From: Streptomyces sp. NBRC 110035
GTDB taxonomy: Bacteria > Actinomycetota > Actinomycetes > Streptomycetales > Streptomycetaceae
Reading direction: 5' to 3'
DNA length: 64,000 nucleotides
NCBI RefSeq assembly: GCF_000829695.1
Contig: NZ_BBNN01000025.1
Location: 124,001-188,000 of the forward strand
The position numbers and the translations under genes are program-made. How positions within the stretch are numbered: position 1 is the stretch's first letter; every line of letters begins with the position of its first letter. Below the pieces are notes generated by a model. It was not told the DNA's origin. It saw only the letters and a list, made by a program, of their open reading frames with translations, and ran no database searches. Shown one piece after another: positions 47,294-56,156 of the stretch.

Positions 47294-49495
47294 ATGTCCG
47301 GGCACGCGCACGGCAGGGCGGAGAGAGCGGGCGGCACACGGCCCTCGCCCGGTGCCGGTTCCGGACCACCGGCCCCCGGCGTCGGTCCGGGCCGTCCGGG
47401 GGGGCCGGGGGGTCCGGACCGTCCGGGGGGTCCGGGCGGTTCCGGCGGGCCCCCGGAGCAGGTGTCCCGCAACGTCGTCGTCCCGATGGCCGCCCTGCTC
47501 CTCGGCCTGCTGCTCGCCGCCCTCGACCAGACCATCGTGGCCACCGCGCTGCCCACCATCGTCAGTGAACTGGGTGGCCTGGAGCATCTGTCCTGGGTGG
47601 TCACCGCGTATCTGCTGGCCTCGACCGCCGTGACCCCGCTGTGGGGCAAGCTCGGCGACCAGTACGGACGCAAGCGGCTGTTCCAGGCCGCCATCGTCAT
47701 CTTCCTGGTGGGATCCGCGCTGTGCGGCGCGGCGCAGGACATGGCCCAGCTGATCGGCTTCCGGGCGCTCCAGGGGCTGGGCGGCGGCGGACTGATCGTG
47801 CTGTCCATGGCGATCGTCGGGGACCTCGTCCCGCCCCGTGAACGGGGCAGGTACCAGGGCATGTTCGGCGCCGTCTTCGGCACGACGAGCGTCCTCGGGC
47901 CGCTGCTCGGCGGACTGTTCACCGAGCACCTGAGCTGGCGCTGGGTGTTCTACGTCAACCTGCCCCTCGGCATCCTCGCCCTCGTCGTCATCGCGACGGT
48001 GCTGCACATCCCGCGCACCTCGACCCGCCACGTCATCGACTACCTCGGCACCTTCCTCATCGCCTCCGTCGCGACCTGCCTGGTCCTGGTCGCCTCCCTC
48101 GGCGGCACCACCTGGGCCTGGGGCTCGTCGAGGATCATCGGCCTCGCGGTGCTGGGCGCCGTCCTCGCCGTCGCGTTCGTGGCCGTGGAACGGCGGGCCG
48201 TCGAACCGGTGCTGCCCCTGGGGCTGTTCCGGATCCGCACCTTCACGCTCACCGCCGTGATCAGCTTCATCGTCGGCTTCGCCATGTTCGGCACGAGCGT
48301 CTATCTGCCGACGTTCCTCCAAGTGGTCCAAGGCACCAGTCCGACCATGTCCGGTGTGCACATGCTGCCGATGGTGGCCGGAACGCTGCTGGCCTCGACC
48401 TCCTCCGGACAGATCGTCAGCCGTACCGGCCGCTGGAAGGTGTTCCCGATCGCGGGCACCGGCCTCATCGCCGTCGGCCTGCTGCTGCTCCACCAGCTCG
48501 ACGAGAACAGCCCCACCATCGTGATGAGCGCCTTCTTCTTCGTCTTCGGCCTGGGGATCGGCCTGGTGATCCAGGTCCTGGTACTGATCGTGCAGAACGC
48601 CGTCTCCTACCGGGACCTCGGCGTCGCCACCTCCGGCGCGACCTTCTTCCGCTCCATCGGCGCCTCCTTCGGCGTCGCCGTCTTCGGCATGATCTTCACG
48701 AACGGTCTCGACGACAAACTCACCGCCGCCTTCCGCGGTGCCCAGCTCCCGCCCGGCGTCTCCGCCGACGCGCTGGAGTCCGACCCGCGCGGCATCGGGG
48801 ACCTGCCGGCCGCCCTGCGCCCGGAGGTCGTCCACGCGTACGCCTCCGCCATCACCGACGTGTTCCTGTACGCCGTTCCCGTCGTCCTCGCCGGGTTCGT
48901 CCTGTCCTGGTTCCTCAAGGAGGACAGACTGCGCGCCTCGGTCACCGCGCCCGACGGCACCGAGACCCTGGCCAGCAACCCGGTGGAGCGCTCCTCGTAC
49001 GACGAGGTGTGCCGCGCGCTGTCCCTGCTCGGCACCCGCGAGGGCCGGCGCGACATCTACCGGAAGACCACCGCCCGTGCGGGCTACGACCTGCTGCCCG
49101 CCACGAGCTGGCTGCTGCTGCGGATCAGGAGGCACGGCTCGGTGGAACCGGCCCTGCTCGCCGAGCGCAGCCCCGTCCCGCTCGGCATCGTCCTGGAGGC
49201 CGCCCGCCAGGCCGAGGTGCGGCACCTCGCCCGGCGCGAGGGCCTCGGCCTCGTCCTGACCGACGAGGGTTTCGAGGCCGCCGAGAAGCTGGCCCGCGCC
49301 CGGGAGGAGTCCCTGGCCGAACTGCTCGGCGACTGGTGGGGGCCGGAGCGGCCGACCGATCTGGTCCAGCTGGTGCACGAGTTGTCGGGGGAACTGGGCG
49401 GATCGCGCGGGGAACGCCCGCACGGCGACGGCGACGGCGGGCGTCCGGGCGGTACGCGCGACGGGCGCCCGGGTACGGGTACGCCGGTCGGCTGA
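47294..49495 (+). CDS. DHA2-family drug transporter with C-terminal winged-helix domain (733 aa)
   Basis: GGAGGTGG lies before ATG 47294. After a Gly/Pro-rich start there are fourteen hydrophobic segments with DHA2 motifs (LDQTIVATALPTIV, GKLGDQYGRKRLF, LGPLLGGLFTEHLSWRWVF). The extra C-terminal region (about 560-700) reads as a MarR/PadR-like winged helix: RDIYRKTTARAGYDLLPATS, WLLLRIRRHGSVEPALLA, EVRHLARREGLGLVLTDEGF. Carrying a DNA-binding-like domain on a transporter is unusual. Confidence 0.85.
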   Translation: MSGHAHGRAERAGGTRPSPGAGSGPPAPGVGPGRPGGPGGPDRPGGPGGSGGPPEQVSRNVVVPMAALLLGLLLAALDQTIVATALPTIVSELGGLEHLSWVVTAYLLASTAVTPLWGKLGDQYGRKRLFQAAIVIFLVGSALCGAAQDMAQLIGFRALQGLGGGGLIVLSMAIVGDLVPPRERGRYQGMFGAVFGTTSVLGPLLGGLFTEHLSWRWVFYVNLPLGILALVVIATVLHIPRTSTRHVIDYLGTFLIASVATCLVLVASLGGTTWAWGSSRIIGLAVLGAVLAVAFVAVERRAVEPVLPLGLFRIRTFTLTAVISFIVGFAMFGTSVYLPTFLQVVQGTSPTMSGVHMLPMVAGTLLASTSSGQIVSRTGRWKVFPIAGTGLIAVGLLLLHQLDENSPTIVMSAFFFVFGLGIGLVIQVLVLIVQNAVSYRDLGVATSGATFFRSIGASFGVAVFGMIFTNGLDDKLTAAFRGAQLPPGVSADALESDPRGIGDLPAALRPEVVHAYASAITDVFLYAVPVVLAGFVLSWFLKEDRLRASVTAPDGTETLASNPVERSSYDEVCRALSLLGTREGRRDIYRKTTARAGYDLLPATSWLLLRIRRHGSVEPALLAERSPVPLGIVLEAARQAEVRHLARREGLGLVLTDEGFEAAEKLARAREESLAELLGDWWGPERPTDLVQLVHELSGELGGSRGERPHGDGDGGRPGGTRDGRPGTGTPVG

Positions 49496-49638
49496 GCCGG
49501 CGTGGGGTCACCCGGACCGCCCGTTCACCTCCTCCGGCACTGGGCCCGCAACCCTGTTTGCGGGCGGGTCTTCGGGCAACACGAACGGAGAACCGGCGCG
49601 CGAGAAGTGCCGGTTGGCCGAGATACCGGAAGGCATCC

Positions 49639-50313
49639 ATGTCCACTGGCCTGATCATTGCGTTGATCGTGATTGTGGCGGTCGTTGTCGTCGCGGCGGC
49701 CGTACTGACCCTGCGCGCCCGTGGCCCACGCCACGGCGCGAACCTGAAGCGGCGCTTCGGCCCCGAGTACGACCGGGCCGTCGCCCGGCACGACGGGGAC
49801 GCCGAAGCCGCCGAACGTGAACTGGCCCAGCGCGTACAGCTCCACGGCGACCTGCGGACACGACCGCTGGAGTCCGCCGAACGGGAGAGGTACGAGGCGG
49901 GCTGGACGGCCGCGCAGGAGCGGTTCGTCGACTCGCCGCGGGAGGCGGTCGCCGAGGCGGACCGCCTGCTCGCCGACCTCGCCTCCGCCCGGGGCTTCCC
50001 CGACGGCGCACAGTACGAGGAGCAGCTGGCCGCGCTGTCCGTGCACCACGCCCACCACGTCGACGGCTACCGGCGCGTGCACCGGGTCGCGCAGACCCGC
50101 GTGAACGGCGGGCACGAGGGCGGCGCGGGCACCGAGGAGATGCGCGAGGCCATGGTCGAGGCCCGCGCCCTCTTCGACGACCTGGTGCGGTCCTCCCGCC
50201 ACGACGGCGGAGACCACCGCGGCGGCCCGGACGGCCACCACGCGAGGACGGCCGAACGCGGCCGCCCCCACACACCTTCATTGCTCCACCGGCGACAGGC
50301 GAAGGAGAGCTGA
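49639..50313 (+). CDS. Membrane-anchored protein (224 aa)
   Basis: GGAAGG precedes ATG 49639. An N-terminal helix (about 4-24, GLIIALIVIVAVVVVAAAVL) is followed by a cytoplasmic helical region. In it FVDSPREAVAEADRLLADLA is closely similar to FVDAPRDSVEEADHLLEELA in the next gene. The C-terminal tail is His/Asp/Arg-rich. It forms an operon with the next gene. The function is unknown. Confidence 0.75.
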   Translation: MSTGLIIALIVIVAVVVVAAAVLTLRARGPRHGANLKRRFGPEYDRAVARHDGDAEAAERELAQRVQLHGDLRTRPLESAERERYEAGWTAAQERFVDSPREAVAEADRLLADLASARGFPDGAQYEEQLAALSVHHAHHVDGYRRVHRVAQTRVNGGHEGGAGTEEMREAMVEARALFDDLVRSSRHDGGDHRGGPDGHHARTAERGRPHTPSLLHRRQAKES

Positions 50314-50318
50314 GCGAG

Positions 50319-50954
50319 ATGACCGACAGGACCCGCCGCCCCGGCGGCGACCCGCTGACCGGAACGCCCCGCACCACCACCCCCACCACCCCCACCACCC
50401 CCACGACCGCCGACGGGACCCGTGACGGTGTCCACGGGAGCCTCCCCCAGGACCTCCACGGCGACCCCCGCCGTGACGCCTACGAGAAGGGCGCCCGAGA
50501 GGGCACCCCGGACCTCCGCGAGCACACCGGCACGGTGCCCCCCGCCCGTGAGGGCGCGGACTCTCCGGGCACCGACCGCCCGCGGAGCGGCGGCACGCCG
50601 GACCCGTACACGTCCCCGGAGGACCGCCACGCCGGTGACCGCGCCCCCGGCGCGGCGCACGGCGCCGGTCTGCTCCCGCACGACGACTGCGACAAGCTCT
50701 CCGCGCAGCTGCAGCACGCCGTGGCCGGTTTCGTGGATGCCCCGAGGGACTCCGTCGAGGAGGCCGATCACCTGCTGGAGGAACTCGCCGCCCGCTTCAC
50801 GGACGCGGTCACCGAGCGGCGCCGTACCCTGCGCCGGTCCTGGCAGACCGCCGAGGTCGGCGAGGGTCCGAACGCCGCGGAGACCGGCACCGAGCAACTG
50901 CGCCTGGCCCTGCGGGACTACCGGGAACTGGCGGACCGGCTCCTGCACGCCTGA
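50319..50954 (+). CDS. Soluble paralogue of the preceding protein (211 aa)
   Basis: AAGGAGAGC precedes ATG 50319. The first 120 residues are Pro/Thr/Asp-rich and disordered (TPTTPTTPTTADG). The last 80 carry the shared FVDAPRDSVEEADHLLEELA segment and more helices (RFTDAVTERRRTLRRSWQ). It starts 5 bases after the preceding stop, so both are co-expressed. The function is unknown. Confidence 0.75.
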   Translation: MTDRTRRPGGDPLTGTPRTTTPTTPTTPTTADGTRDGVHGSLPQDLHGDPRRDAYEKGAREGTPDLREHTGTVPPAREGADSPGTDRPRSGGTPDPYTSPEDRHAGDRAPGAAHGAGLLPHDDCDKLSAQLQHAVAGFVDAPRDSVEEADHLLEELAARFTDAVTERRRTLRRSWQTAEVGEGPNAAETGTEQLRLALRDYRELADRLLHA

Positions 50955-50962
50955 CCGGCTCC

Positions 50963-50996
50963 GTGCCCGGGGCCGCCGTCAGGCACCCCCGGGCAC
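50963..50996. terminator. Hairpin at the convergent gene ends
   Basis: GTGCCCGGGG (50963-50972) pairs with CCCCGGGCAC (50987-50996), overlapping the end of the facing DUF1992 gene. Confidence 0.6.
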
Positions 50997-51432
50997 CGGC
51001 CCGTCCGTCCCCGCCCGGCGCTCCCGCCACTGCCGTACGACGTCCTCGACGTCGTACGGCTTCTTGCCGAGGGGGCCGGACGGCGGCTTGTACGTCATGT
51101 CGCGGATCCTGGTGTCGGCCTCCGTGAGGATCTTCCGCACGATCCGCTCCGAGGGAGCCGCGAAGGCCGCCTCCAGGGCGTCCTCGGCCTCCTTGCGCAG
51201 GGCCGGTGTCGGCGGCAGCACCGAGCAGCCCTCGCGGGCCGGCTTCCGCTCGGTCCGCCACATCTCGTCGTACGGGGTCTCCGGGCCGCACGGGAGGGGC
51301 TTGCCCGCTCCCGGCAACCGTGCGAAGTCCCCGCGCGCCTCGGCCTCACGGATCTGCCGGTCCGCTTTCCCCCGCTCCGTCCGAGCGGGGCCCCACCTCG
51401 AAATCGACGTCCGGCGGCTTCCGCCCGGTCAT
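50979..51432 (-). pseudogene. DUF1992-family gene with a frameshift
   Basis: The 3' part (up to about 51370) encodes ADRQIREAEARGDFARLPGA then GKPLPCGPETPYDEMWRTER, the DUF1992 core. A typical N-terminus MTGRKPPDVDFE starts at ATG 51432 but in another frame, which ends after VGPRSDGAGESGPADP. One base change in the G/C run near 51390-51395 would join them. So the gene is broken, or the shift is a sequence error. Confidence 0.65.
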
Positions 51433-51584
51433 GGGGCCAGGGTGCCCGCGGAACGGGCGGACGGGAGGGAGCCGGGCGTTTTATCATGCGGCGACAGCGG
51501 GCCTTCCGGTCACCGCACCAGGCCGTTTCGGCCGTTGCCGGGCCGGTACCGCCGGCCCGCCGGAACGTCTCAGGAGGAGCGCAC

Positions 51585-51977
51585 GTGCTCGAACTCACCA
51601 TGGCCACGGTGTCGTCGGCGGAATCGGGGGCCACGGCCGGCATGCTCATGGCCGACGCGCCGACCGAGCCGGGCGCCGTGCTGCGGGTGGGCCGGGACAG
51701 GTCGGTGTGCCGTCTCTCCACGCCGGACGACTGGCTGTTCGTGTCCAGGGTCCACCTGGAGTTCCAGTGCGCCCAGGACGGCACCTGGTACCTGAGCTGG
51801 CTGCGCGGTTCGCTCCCCGAGCCGTCCTCAGAGGTCCGGCTGACCATCGGGGACCGGACCCACCCGGTCGCCTACGGCGGCAGCGTCGCGCTGCCCCGGG
51901 GAGGCAACGGCGAGGTCGTCATCCTGGACCGCGCGGCCCCGCGCAGCGTCAACGTCGGCTTCTACCACGAGGTGTGA
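51585..51977 (+). CDS. FHA-domain-like protein (130 aa)
   Basis: AGGAGGAG precedes GTG 51585. Residues about 20-105 fit an FHA fold: AVLRVGRDRSVCRLSTPDDW, then LFVSRVHLEFQCAQDG with the conserved G-R and S-R-x-H. FHA domains bind phosphothreonine. No other domain is present. Confidence 0.75.
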   Translation: MLELTMATVSSAESGATAGMLMADAPTEPGAVLRVGRDRSVCRLSTPDDWLFVSRVHLEFQCAQDGTWYLSWLRGSLPEPSSEVRLTIGDRTHPVAYGGSVALPRGGNGEVVILDRAAPRSVNVGFYHEV

Positions 51978-52021
51978 GGCCGGCCGGCTCCGCGGGGATT
52001 TCGCGAGGGACCGCCCCGGGG

Positions 52022-52057
52022 CGGCTTCGCCCCGGCACCCGCGGCGGGGCGAAGCCG
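52022..52057 (+). terminator. Terminator after the FHA gene
   Basis: CGGCTTCGCCCCG (52022-52034) pairs with CGGGGCGAAGCCG (52045-52057), a perfect 13-bp hairpin 45 bases after the stop. Confidence 0.7.
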
Positions 52058-52265
52058 TCGTACCGGCCATGCGGGTGAGGGTACGTTTTCGGCCTCCCGC
52101 GTGCCCCGTCGCGCACCCCGGGGAGCAACCCGACCCCTCTCCGTCTATCGTCATCCGGACCAAAGCTGGACCAAAGAGGGACGGACGTCAGGTGAACCGG
52201 GGGTTGCCTGCGTCTCTTCCGGGGGCGGGGCGAGCCTCATAGGGTTCGCAGAGGGATCCTCACGC

Positions 52266-54404
52266 GTGGACGCGGGGACCAACGGGGCGGGAGGCCGACG
52301 AGGCGTGGCAAACGCGGAACACAGGGGGCGACCGGCGGAGGCTTTCGCGGCCACGGACGTCGGCGACACCGGAACACGCCTGCACACGGTGCGACTCGGA
52401 CTGTGGCTGCTCGCCGCCGTCCTCGCCGTACGCCAGGTCGCCGCCGTCCTGACCACCCCGCACGGGGAGCGGCTCACGGACCTGGGGACCTGGTTCGGAC
52501 ACGACGGCGTGCTGCGGGTCAGCGGCTCACTCTACGAATCGACCCGTTTCACCGGTACGCCGTTCGGCGGGCTCGTCCTCAAACCCCTCACCCGATCGGC
52601 TGAGCAAGCACTCGGCTGGGGCTGGACCTTCGGCACGCTGCTGCTGGTCGTCGCGCTGGGGCTGACCGCCGCCCGCGCCCTGCCCCAGCCGGTCGGCCGC
52701 CGCACCGCGCTGCTGGCCGCGCCGGTCGCGGTCAGCCTGCTCATGCTGTCCCTGCCGGTGCGCAACACCCTGTGGCTCGGGCAGACCAGCATCATCCCGG
52801 TCCTCCTCGTCCTGCTGGGCTGCTTCGTCGCCCGCGGGCAGCGGGCCGGCGGCATCCTGATCGGTGTCGCCGCCGCCCTCCAGCCGACCCTGCTGCTCTT
52901 CGCCCCGCTGCTGTGGTTCACCGGCCGCCGCCGGGCCGCCGCCGCGTCCGGCATCACCTTCGCCACGGGCACCGCGCTCGCCTGGGCCGCGCTGCCCCAG
53001 GACTCGTACACCTACTGGGTGCACCACATGGCGGGCGCCGGACTCGGCGGCCGGGCCGACGACCTCGCCAACCAGTCCCTGCACGGTGCCCTGCTCCGCC
53101 TGGGAGCCGAGGGCCCCCTGGAGATCGGCCTCTTCCTGCTGCTCGGCGCGGCCGTCGCCACCCTCGGCCTGCGCCGCGCGGTGCGCTACGCCCACGACGG
53201 CCAGCTGCTGCTCGCCGTCGCGATCACCGGCTGCACCGCCGTCGCCGTGTCCCCGACCGCGTGGCAGCACCAGCTGCTGTGGGTGCTGCTCACCGTCGTC
53301 GGCACGGTCGGCAGACGCGCCTCCGACCGGCCGGTGTGGCCCGTCGCCGTCATCCTGGTGATGACGCTGCCGGCCCCCATGATCCTGCCGGACATGGCGG
53401 CCCTCCACCCCGTCCGCGACAACGTCGTCCTGCTCGCCGCGCTCGCCGCCGCCACGGTGATCCCGTTCCTGTCGCGCACCTCGCCGTACTTCCGGGCGCC
53501 CGTCCCGACCCGGTACGCCGACCCGGTCCCCACCCGCCTGCGGTACGTTCCGCTGCTGCCGTTCCTGCGCCGGGTCCTGACCCGCCCCAACCTCCTGCTG
53601 GAAGTGCTGCTGATCCGGGTCACCTACGCCGCCTACTCCAAGGTGCGGCTCGCGGCGACCGGCGGCCGGGAACGGGCGGAGGAGCACGCCCGGCAGATCC
53701 TCGACCTCGAGCGTCTGCTCCACCTGGACATCGAGTACGCGGTCAACCACGCCGTCGTGCAGATCGGCTGGCTGCGGAACTTCTTCGACTTCTACTACAC
53801 GTCGTTCCACTTCGCCGTCCCGCTCACCGTCCTCGGCCTGCTGTACTGGCGGCGCCCCGTCGACTACCGCTGGGCGCGCGCGAGCCTGGGCTTCACCACG
53901 CTGCTGGCCCTGGTCGGCTTCTGGCTCTACCCGCTGGCACCGCCGCGCCTGATGCCGAACCTCGGGATCATCGACACCGTGCACGGCGTGCAGGACTTCT
54001 CCAAGCCGGACTACGGCACCCTCACCGCCCTCACCAACCAGTACGCGGCGATGCCGTCCCTGCACTTCGGCTGGTCCCTGTGGTGCGGCCTGGTCATCGC
54101 GATCATCGCGCCCAGGGCGTGGATGAAGGCGCTCGGCCTGCTCCACCCCCTGTTCACCGTCGCCGCGATCGTCGCCACCGGCAACCACTGGGTCCTGGAC
54201 GCGGCGGGCGGCGCCCTCGTCGTCGCGGCCGGCTTCGGCCTGACATACCTCTTCCAGGGGCCTCGGGCCCGGACGGTGACGGCCGCCACCGACGTCACCG
54301 CCACCGTGCCGGCGCCGAAGCCCACGGACGTGAAGCCCACGGACGTGAAGCCGCCGGTCCCCGCTCCCGCACCCCCCGTGCGGGAGGACCCGGTCCGGAA
54401 GTAG
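52266..54404 (+). CDS. Bifunctional GT87 glycosyltransferase / PAP2 phosphatase (712 aa)
   Basis: GTG 52266 follows GAGGGATC. The N-terminal 400 residues are a multi-pass GT87 mannosyltransferase-type region (LGQTSIIPVLLVLLGCFVAR, FAPLLWFTGRRRAAAASG). The C-terminal 300 are PAP2-type: AMPSLHFGWSLWCG near 597 and GNHWVLDAAGG near 638, the two histidine motifs. The same fusion is common in Streptomyces, with no defined substrate. A Pro/Lys-rich tail closes the protein. Confidence 0.85.
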   Translation: MDAGTNGAGGRRGVANAEHRGRPAEAFAATDVGDTGTRLHTVRLGLWLLAAVLAVRQVAAVLTTPHGERLTDLGTWFGHDGVLRVSGSLYESTRFTGTPFGGLVLKPLTRSAEQALGWGWTFGTLLLVVALGLTAARALPQPVGRRTALLAAPVAVSLLMLSLPVRNTLWLGQTSIIPVLLVLLGCFVARGQRAGGILIGVAAALQPTLLLFAPLLWFTGRRRAAAASGITFATGTALAWAALPQDSYTYWVHHMAGAGLGGRADDLANQSLHGALLRLGAEGPLEIGLFLLLGAAVATLGLRRAVRYAHDGQLLLAVAITGCTAVAVSPTAWQHQLLWVLLTVVGTVGRRASDRPVWPVAVILVMTLPAPMILPDMAALHPVRDNVVLLAALAAATVIPFLSRTSPYFRAPVPTRYADPVPTRLRYVPLLPFLRRVLTRPNLLLEVLLIRVTYAAYSKVRLAATGGRERAEEHARQILDLERLLHLDIEYAVNHAVVQIGWLRNFFDFYYTSFHFAVPLTVLGLLYWRRPVDYRWARASLGFTTLLALVGFWLYPLAPPRLMPNLGIIDTVHGVQDFSKPDYGTLTALTNQYAAMPSLHFGWSLWCGLVIAIIAPRAWMKALGLLHPLFTVAAIVATGNHWVLDAAGGALVVAAGFGLTYLFQGPRARTVTAATDVTATVPAPKPTDVKPTDVKPPVPAPAPPVREDPVRK

Positions 54405-54418
54405 CGGCACGACCACGG

Positions 54419-54459
54419 CGAAAGCGGCGGCCCCGGGGATCTGGGGGCCGCCGCTTTCG
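54419..54459. terminator. 16-bp bidirectional terminator
   Basis: CGAAAGCGGCGGCCCC (54419-54434) pairs perfectly with its complement (54444-54459), between convergent stops at 54404 and 54485. Confidence 0.85.
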
Positions 54460-54484
54460 GTCTGCGGGGTGGTGCCGGGGCCGG

Positions 54485-54895
54485 TCAGTACCAGTTGTTG
54501 GCCTGCCAGAAGTCCCAGGCGGCGCACGGGCTGCCGTAGCGCTCGTTCATGTAGCTGAGGCCCCACGAGATCTGGGTGGCGGGGTTGGTCTTCCAGTCCG
54601 AGCCGGCCGACGCCATCTTCGACGCGGGCAGGGCCTGGACCAGGCCGTAGGCGCCGCTGGAGGCGTTGGTGGCGGTCGGGTTCCAGCCGCTCTCGTGCTG
54701 GACGATGTTCGAGAAGCACTGGTACTGCGCGGAGTCGCCGATCATCGACTGCGCGGTCGCCTGGGCCGAGCCCGTGGTGGCTGCCTGCGCGGGTGCGGCG
54801 GCGATCAGCGTGCCACAGGCGGCGGCGGCGAGGGCGGCGCCGGCGACGGCCTTCTTCGGGGTGGCGACGGTGCGGAGGATGGAAACGGCGGACAC
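54485..54895 (-). CDS. Secreted lytic transglycosylase-like protein (136 aa)
   Basis: AAAGG precedes GTG 54895. A signal peptide (about 1-38, ending APAQAA) precedes an SLT-type domain: CFSNIVQHESGWNPTATNAS near 58-77, with the catalytic Glu in HESGW, then YGLVQALPASKMASAGSDW. The end SPCAAWDFWQANNWY is typical of small Streptomyces transglycosylases. It acts on peptidoglycan outside the cell. Confidence 0.85.
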   Translation of the reverse strand: MSAVSILRTVATPKKAVAGAALAAAACGTLIAAAPAQAATTGSAQATAQSMIGDSAQYQCFSNIVQHESGWNPTATNASSGAYGLVQALPASKMASAGSDWKTNPATQISWGLSYMNERYGSPCAAWDFWQANNWY

Positions 54896-55253
54896 GTGGA
54901 GCCTTTCTTCGGATACAGGGCGGTCGTCGTGGGCCCGGTGCCCTAACACCCGGGGTGCGTGGGGCGGGGCACACGGCGGCGCCGCGGCCCGTGGGGGCAC
55001 GTCGGCGCCTGGCGACTGCTCCACAGAAACAGCTTCCGGCGTTTGTCCGCAAAGGTCCCTTTTGCTAGTCCTGATCGTATTCAAGGGGAACGCGGATTCG
55101 GGGCCGGTGGCCGTCTGCGCAGGTCGGGGGTGGCGGACGAGGGGGCGGGGGAGGACGTGAGGACTACGACCCCGCCTCGTATGTGACGCGGGTCATGTGG
55201 GGTGCCTCACGACGGGCCGTCAGCTGCGTCACTGTCGGCGTGCGCGGGGACAC
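54896..55253. other. Gene-free gap upstream of the transglycosylase
   Basis: I see no gene. It contains the transglycosylase leader. A ydaO/c-di-AMP riboswitch is common before such genes in Streptomyces, but I could not match its conserved core here. Confidence 0.4.
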
Positions 55254-56156
55254 TCAGGGGTGACCGGTGAAAGTGACCGGCGTCTCGAAAGCCGCCCTGC
55301 GGGTGGCGCGGCGCAGGGCGCGCAGGACCGGGGCGCCCAGGGTCAGGGCCAGCACGACGGTGAGCAGGGCCCGGCCCAGGTCCCAGCCCAGCGACGTGGC
55401 CAGGCAGTACGTCAGGAAACGGGCCAGGTTGGCGGGGACCGACGCGTCCGGGTCGAAGGAGATGTTCGAGGCGAGGGCCGCCATGAAGGGCCAGCCCGCC
55501 ATGTTCATCACCGTGCCGTAGGCGAGGGCCGCCAGGAAGCCGTAGGCGGCGAGCAGGCACAGCTCGGCCCGGCCCCGCAGCCCGTCCTGGCCCGGGAGCA
55601 GGCCCGCGCCCATCGTGAACCAGCCCATCGCCAGCATCTGGAACGGAAGCCACGGGCCCACCCCGCCCGTGAGCAGCGCGGACGCGAACATCGTCACCGA
55701 GCCGAGTACGAGGCCGAAGCCCGGCCCGAGGACCCGGCCGCTGAGGACCATCAGGAAGAACATGGGCTCCAGGCCCGCGGTCCCCGCGCCGATGGGGCGC
55801 AACGCCGCGCCCGTCGCCGCCAGGACGCCCAGCATCGCCACCGCCTTCGGGCCCAGGCCCGACTCCGAGATCGTCGCCGCCACCACCCCGACCAGCAGCA
55901 CGAGCAGCCCCGCGAACAGCCACGGCGCGTCCTGCGCGTGGGCGTTGAGCGTGGAGGCGGGCGGGGCCAGGAAGGGCCAGCCGAACGCCGCCACGCCCAC
56001 CGCGCTCACCAGGGCCAGCGCCACCAGCGAACGCGGGCCCAGGCGGACGGCCCGCGCCTGGCGCTGGGTGCCGGTGGCGGTGCCGACGGGGGTCCCGGTG
56101 CCGGTGCCCGTGGCGGGGGTGGCCGTGCCCGTGGCCGGGGCGGGTGCGGGTGTCAT
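55254..56156 (-). CDS. ECF transporter S component (300 aa)
   Basis: ATG 56156 overlaps the ATPase stop (ATGA). After a Thr/Pro-rich lead there are about six hydrophobic segments (SLVALALVSAVGVAAFGWPF, EPMFFLMVLSGRVLGPGFGL, GLVLGSVTMFASALLTGGVG), the layout of an ECF S protein. It is the last gene of the B12-riboswitch operon, so its substrate is probably cobalamin or a precursor. Confidence 0.8.
   Translation of the reverse strand: MTPAPAPATGTATPATGTGTGTPVGTATGTQRQARAVRLGPRSLVALALVSAVGVAAFGWPFLAPPASTLNAHAQDAPWLFAGLLVLLVGVVAATISESGLGPKAVAMLGVLAATGAALRPIGAGTAGLEPMFFLMVLSGRVLGPGFGLVLGSVTMFASALLTGGVGPWLPFQMLAMGWFTMGAGLLPGQDGLRGRAELCLLAAYGFLAALAYGTVMNMAGWPFMAALASNISFDPDASVPANLARFLTYCLATSLGWDLGRALLTVVLALTLGAPVLRALRRATRRAAFETPVTFTGHP

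Noticed and set aside
52527..55052. Long minus-strand frame opposite the GT87-PAP2 gene
   Set aside because: It is the mirror frame of a well-supported + strand gene and lacks domains of its own.
54896..55190. ydaO (c-di-AMP) riboswitch before the transglycosylase gene
   Set aside because: The conserved core could not be matched by eye; only the gene context suggests it.
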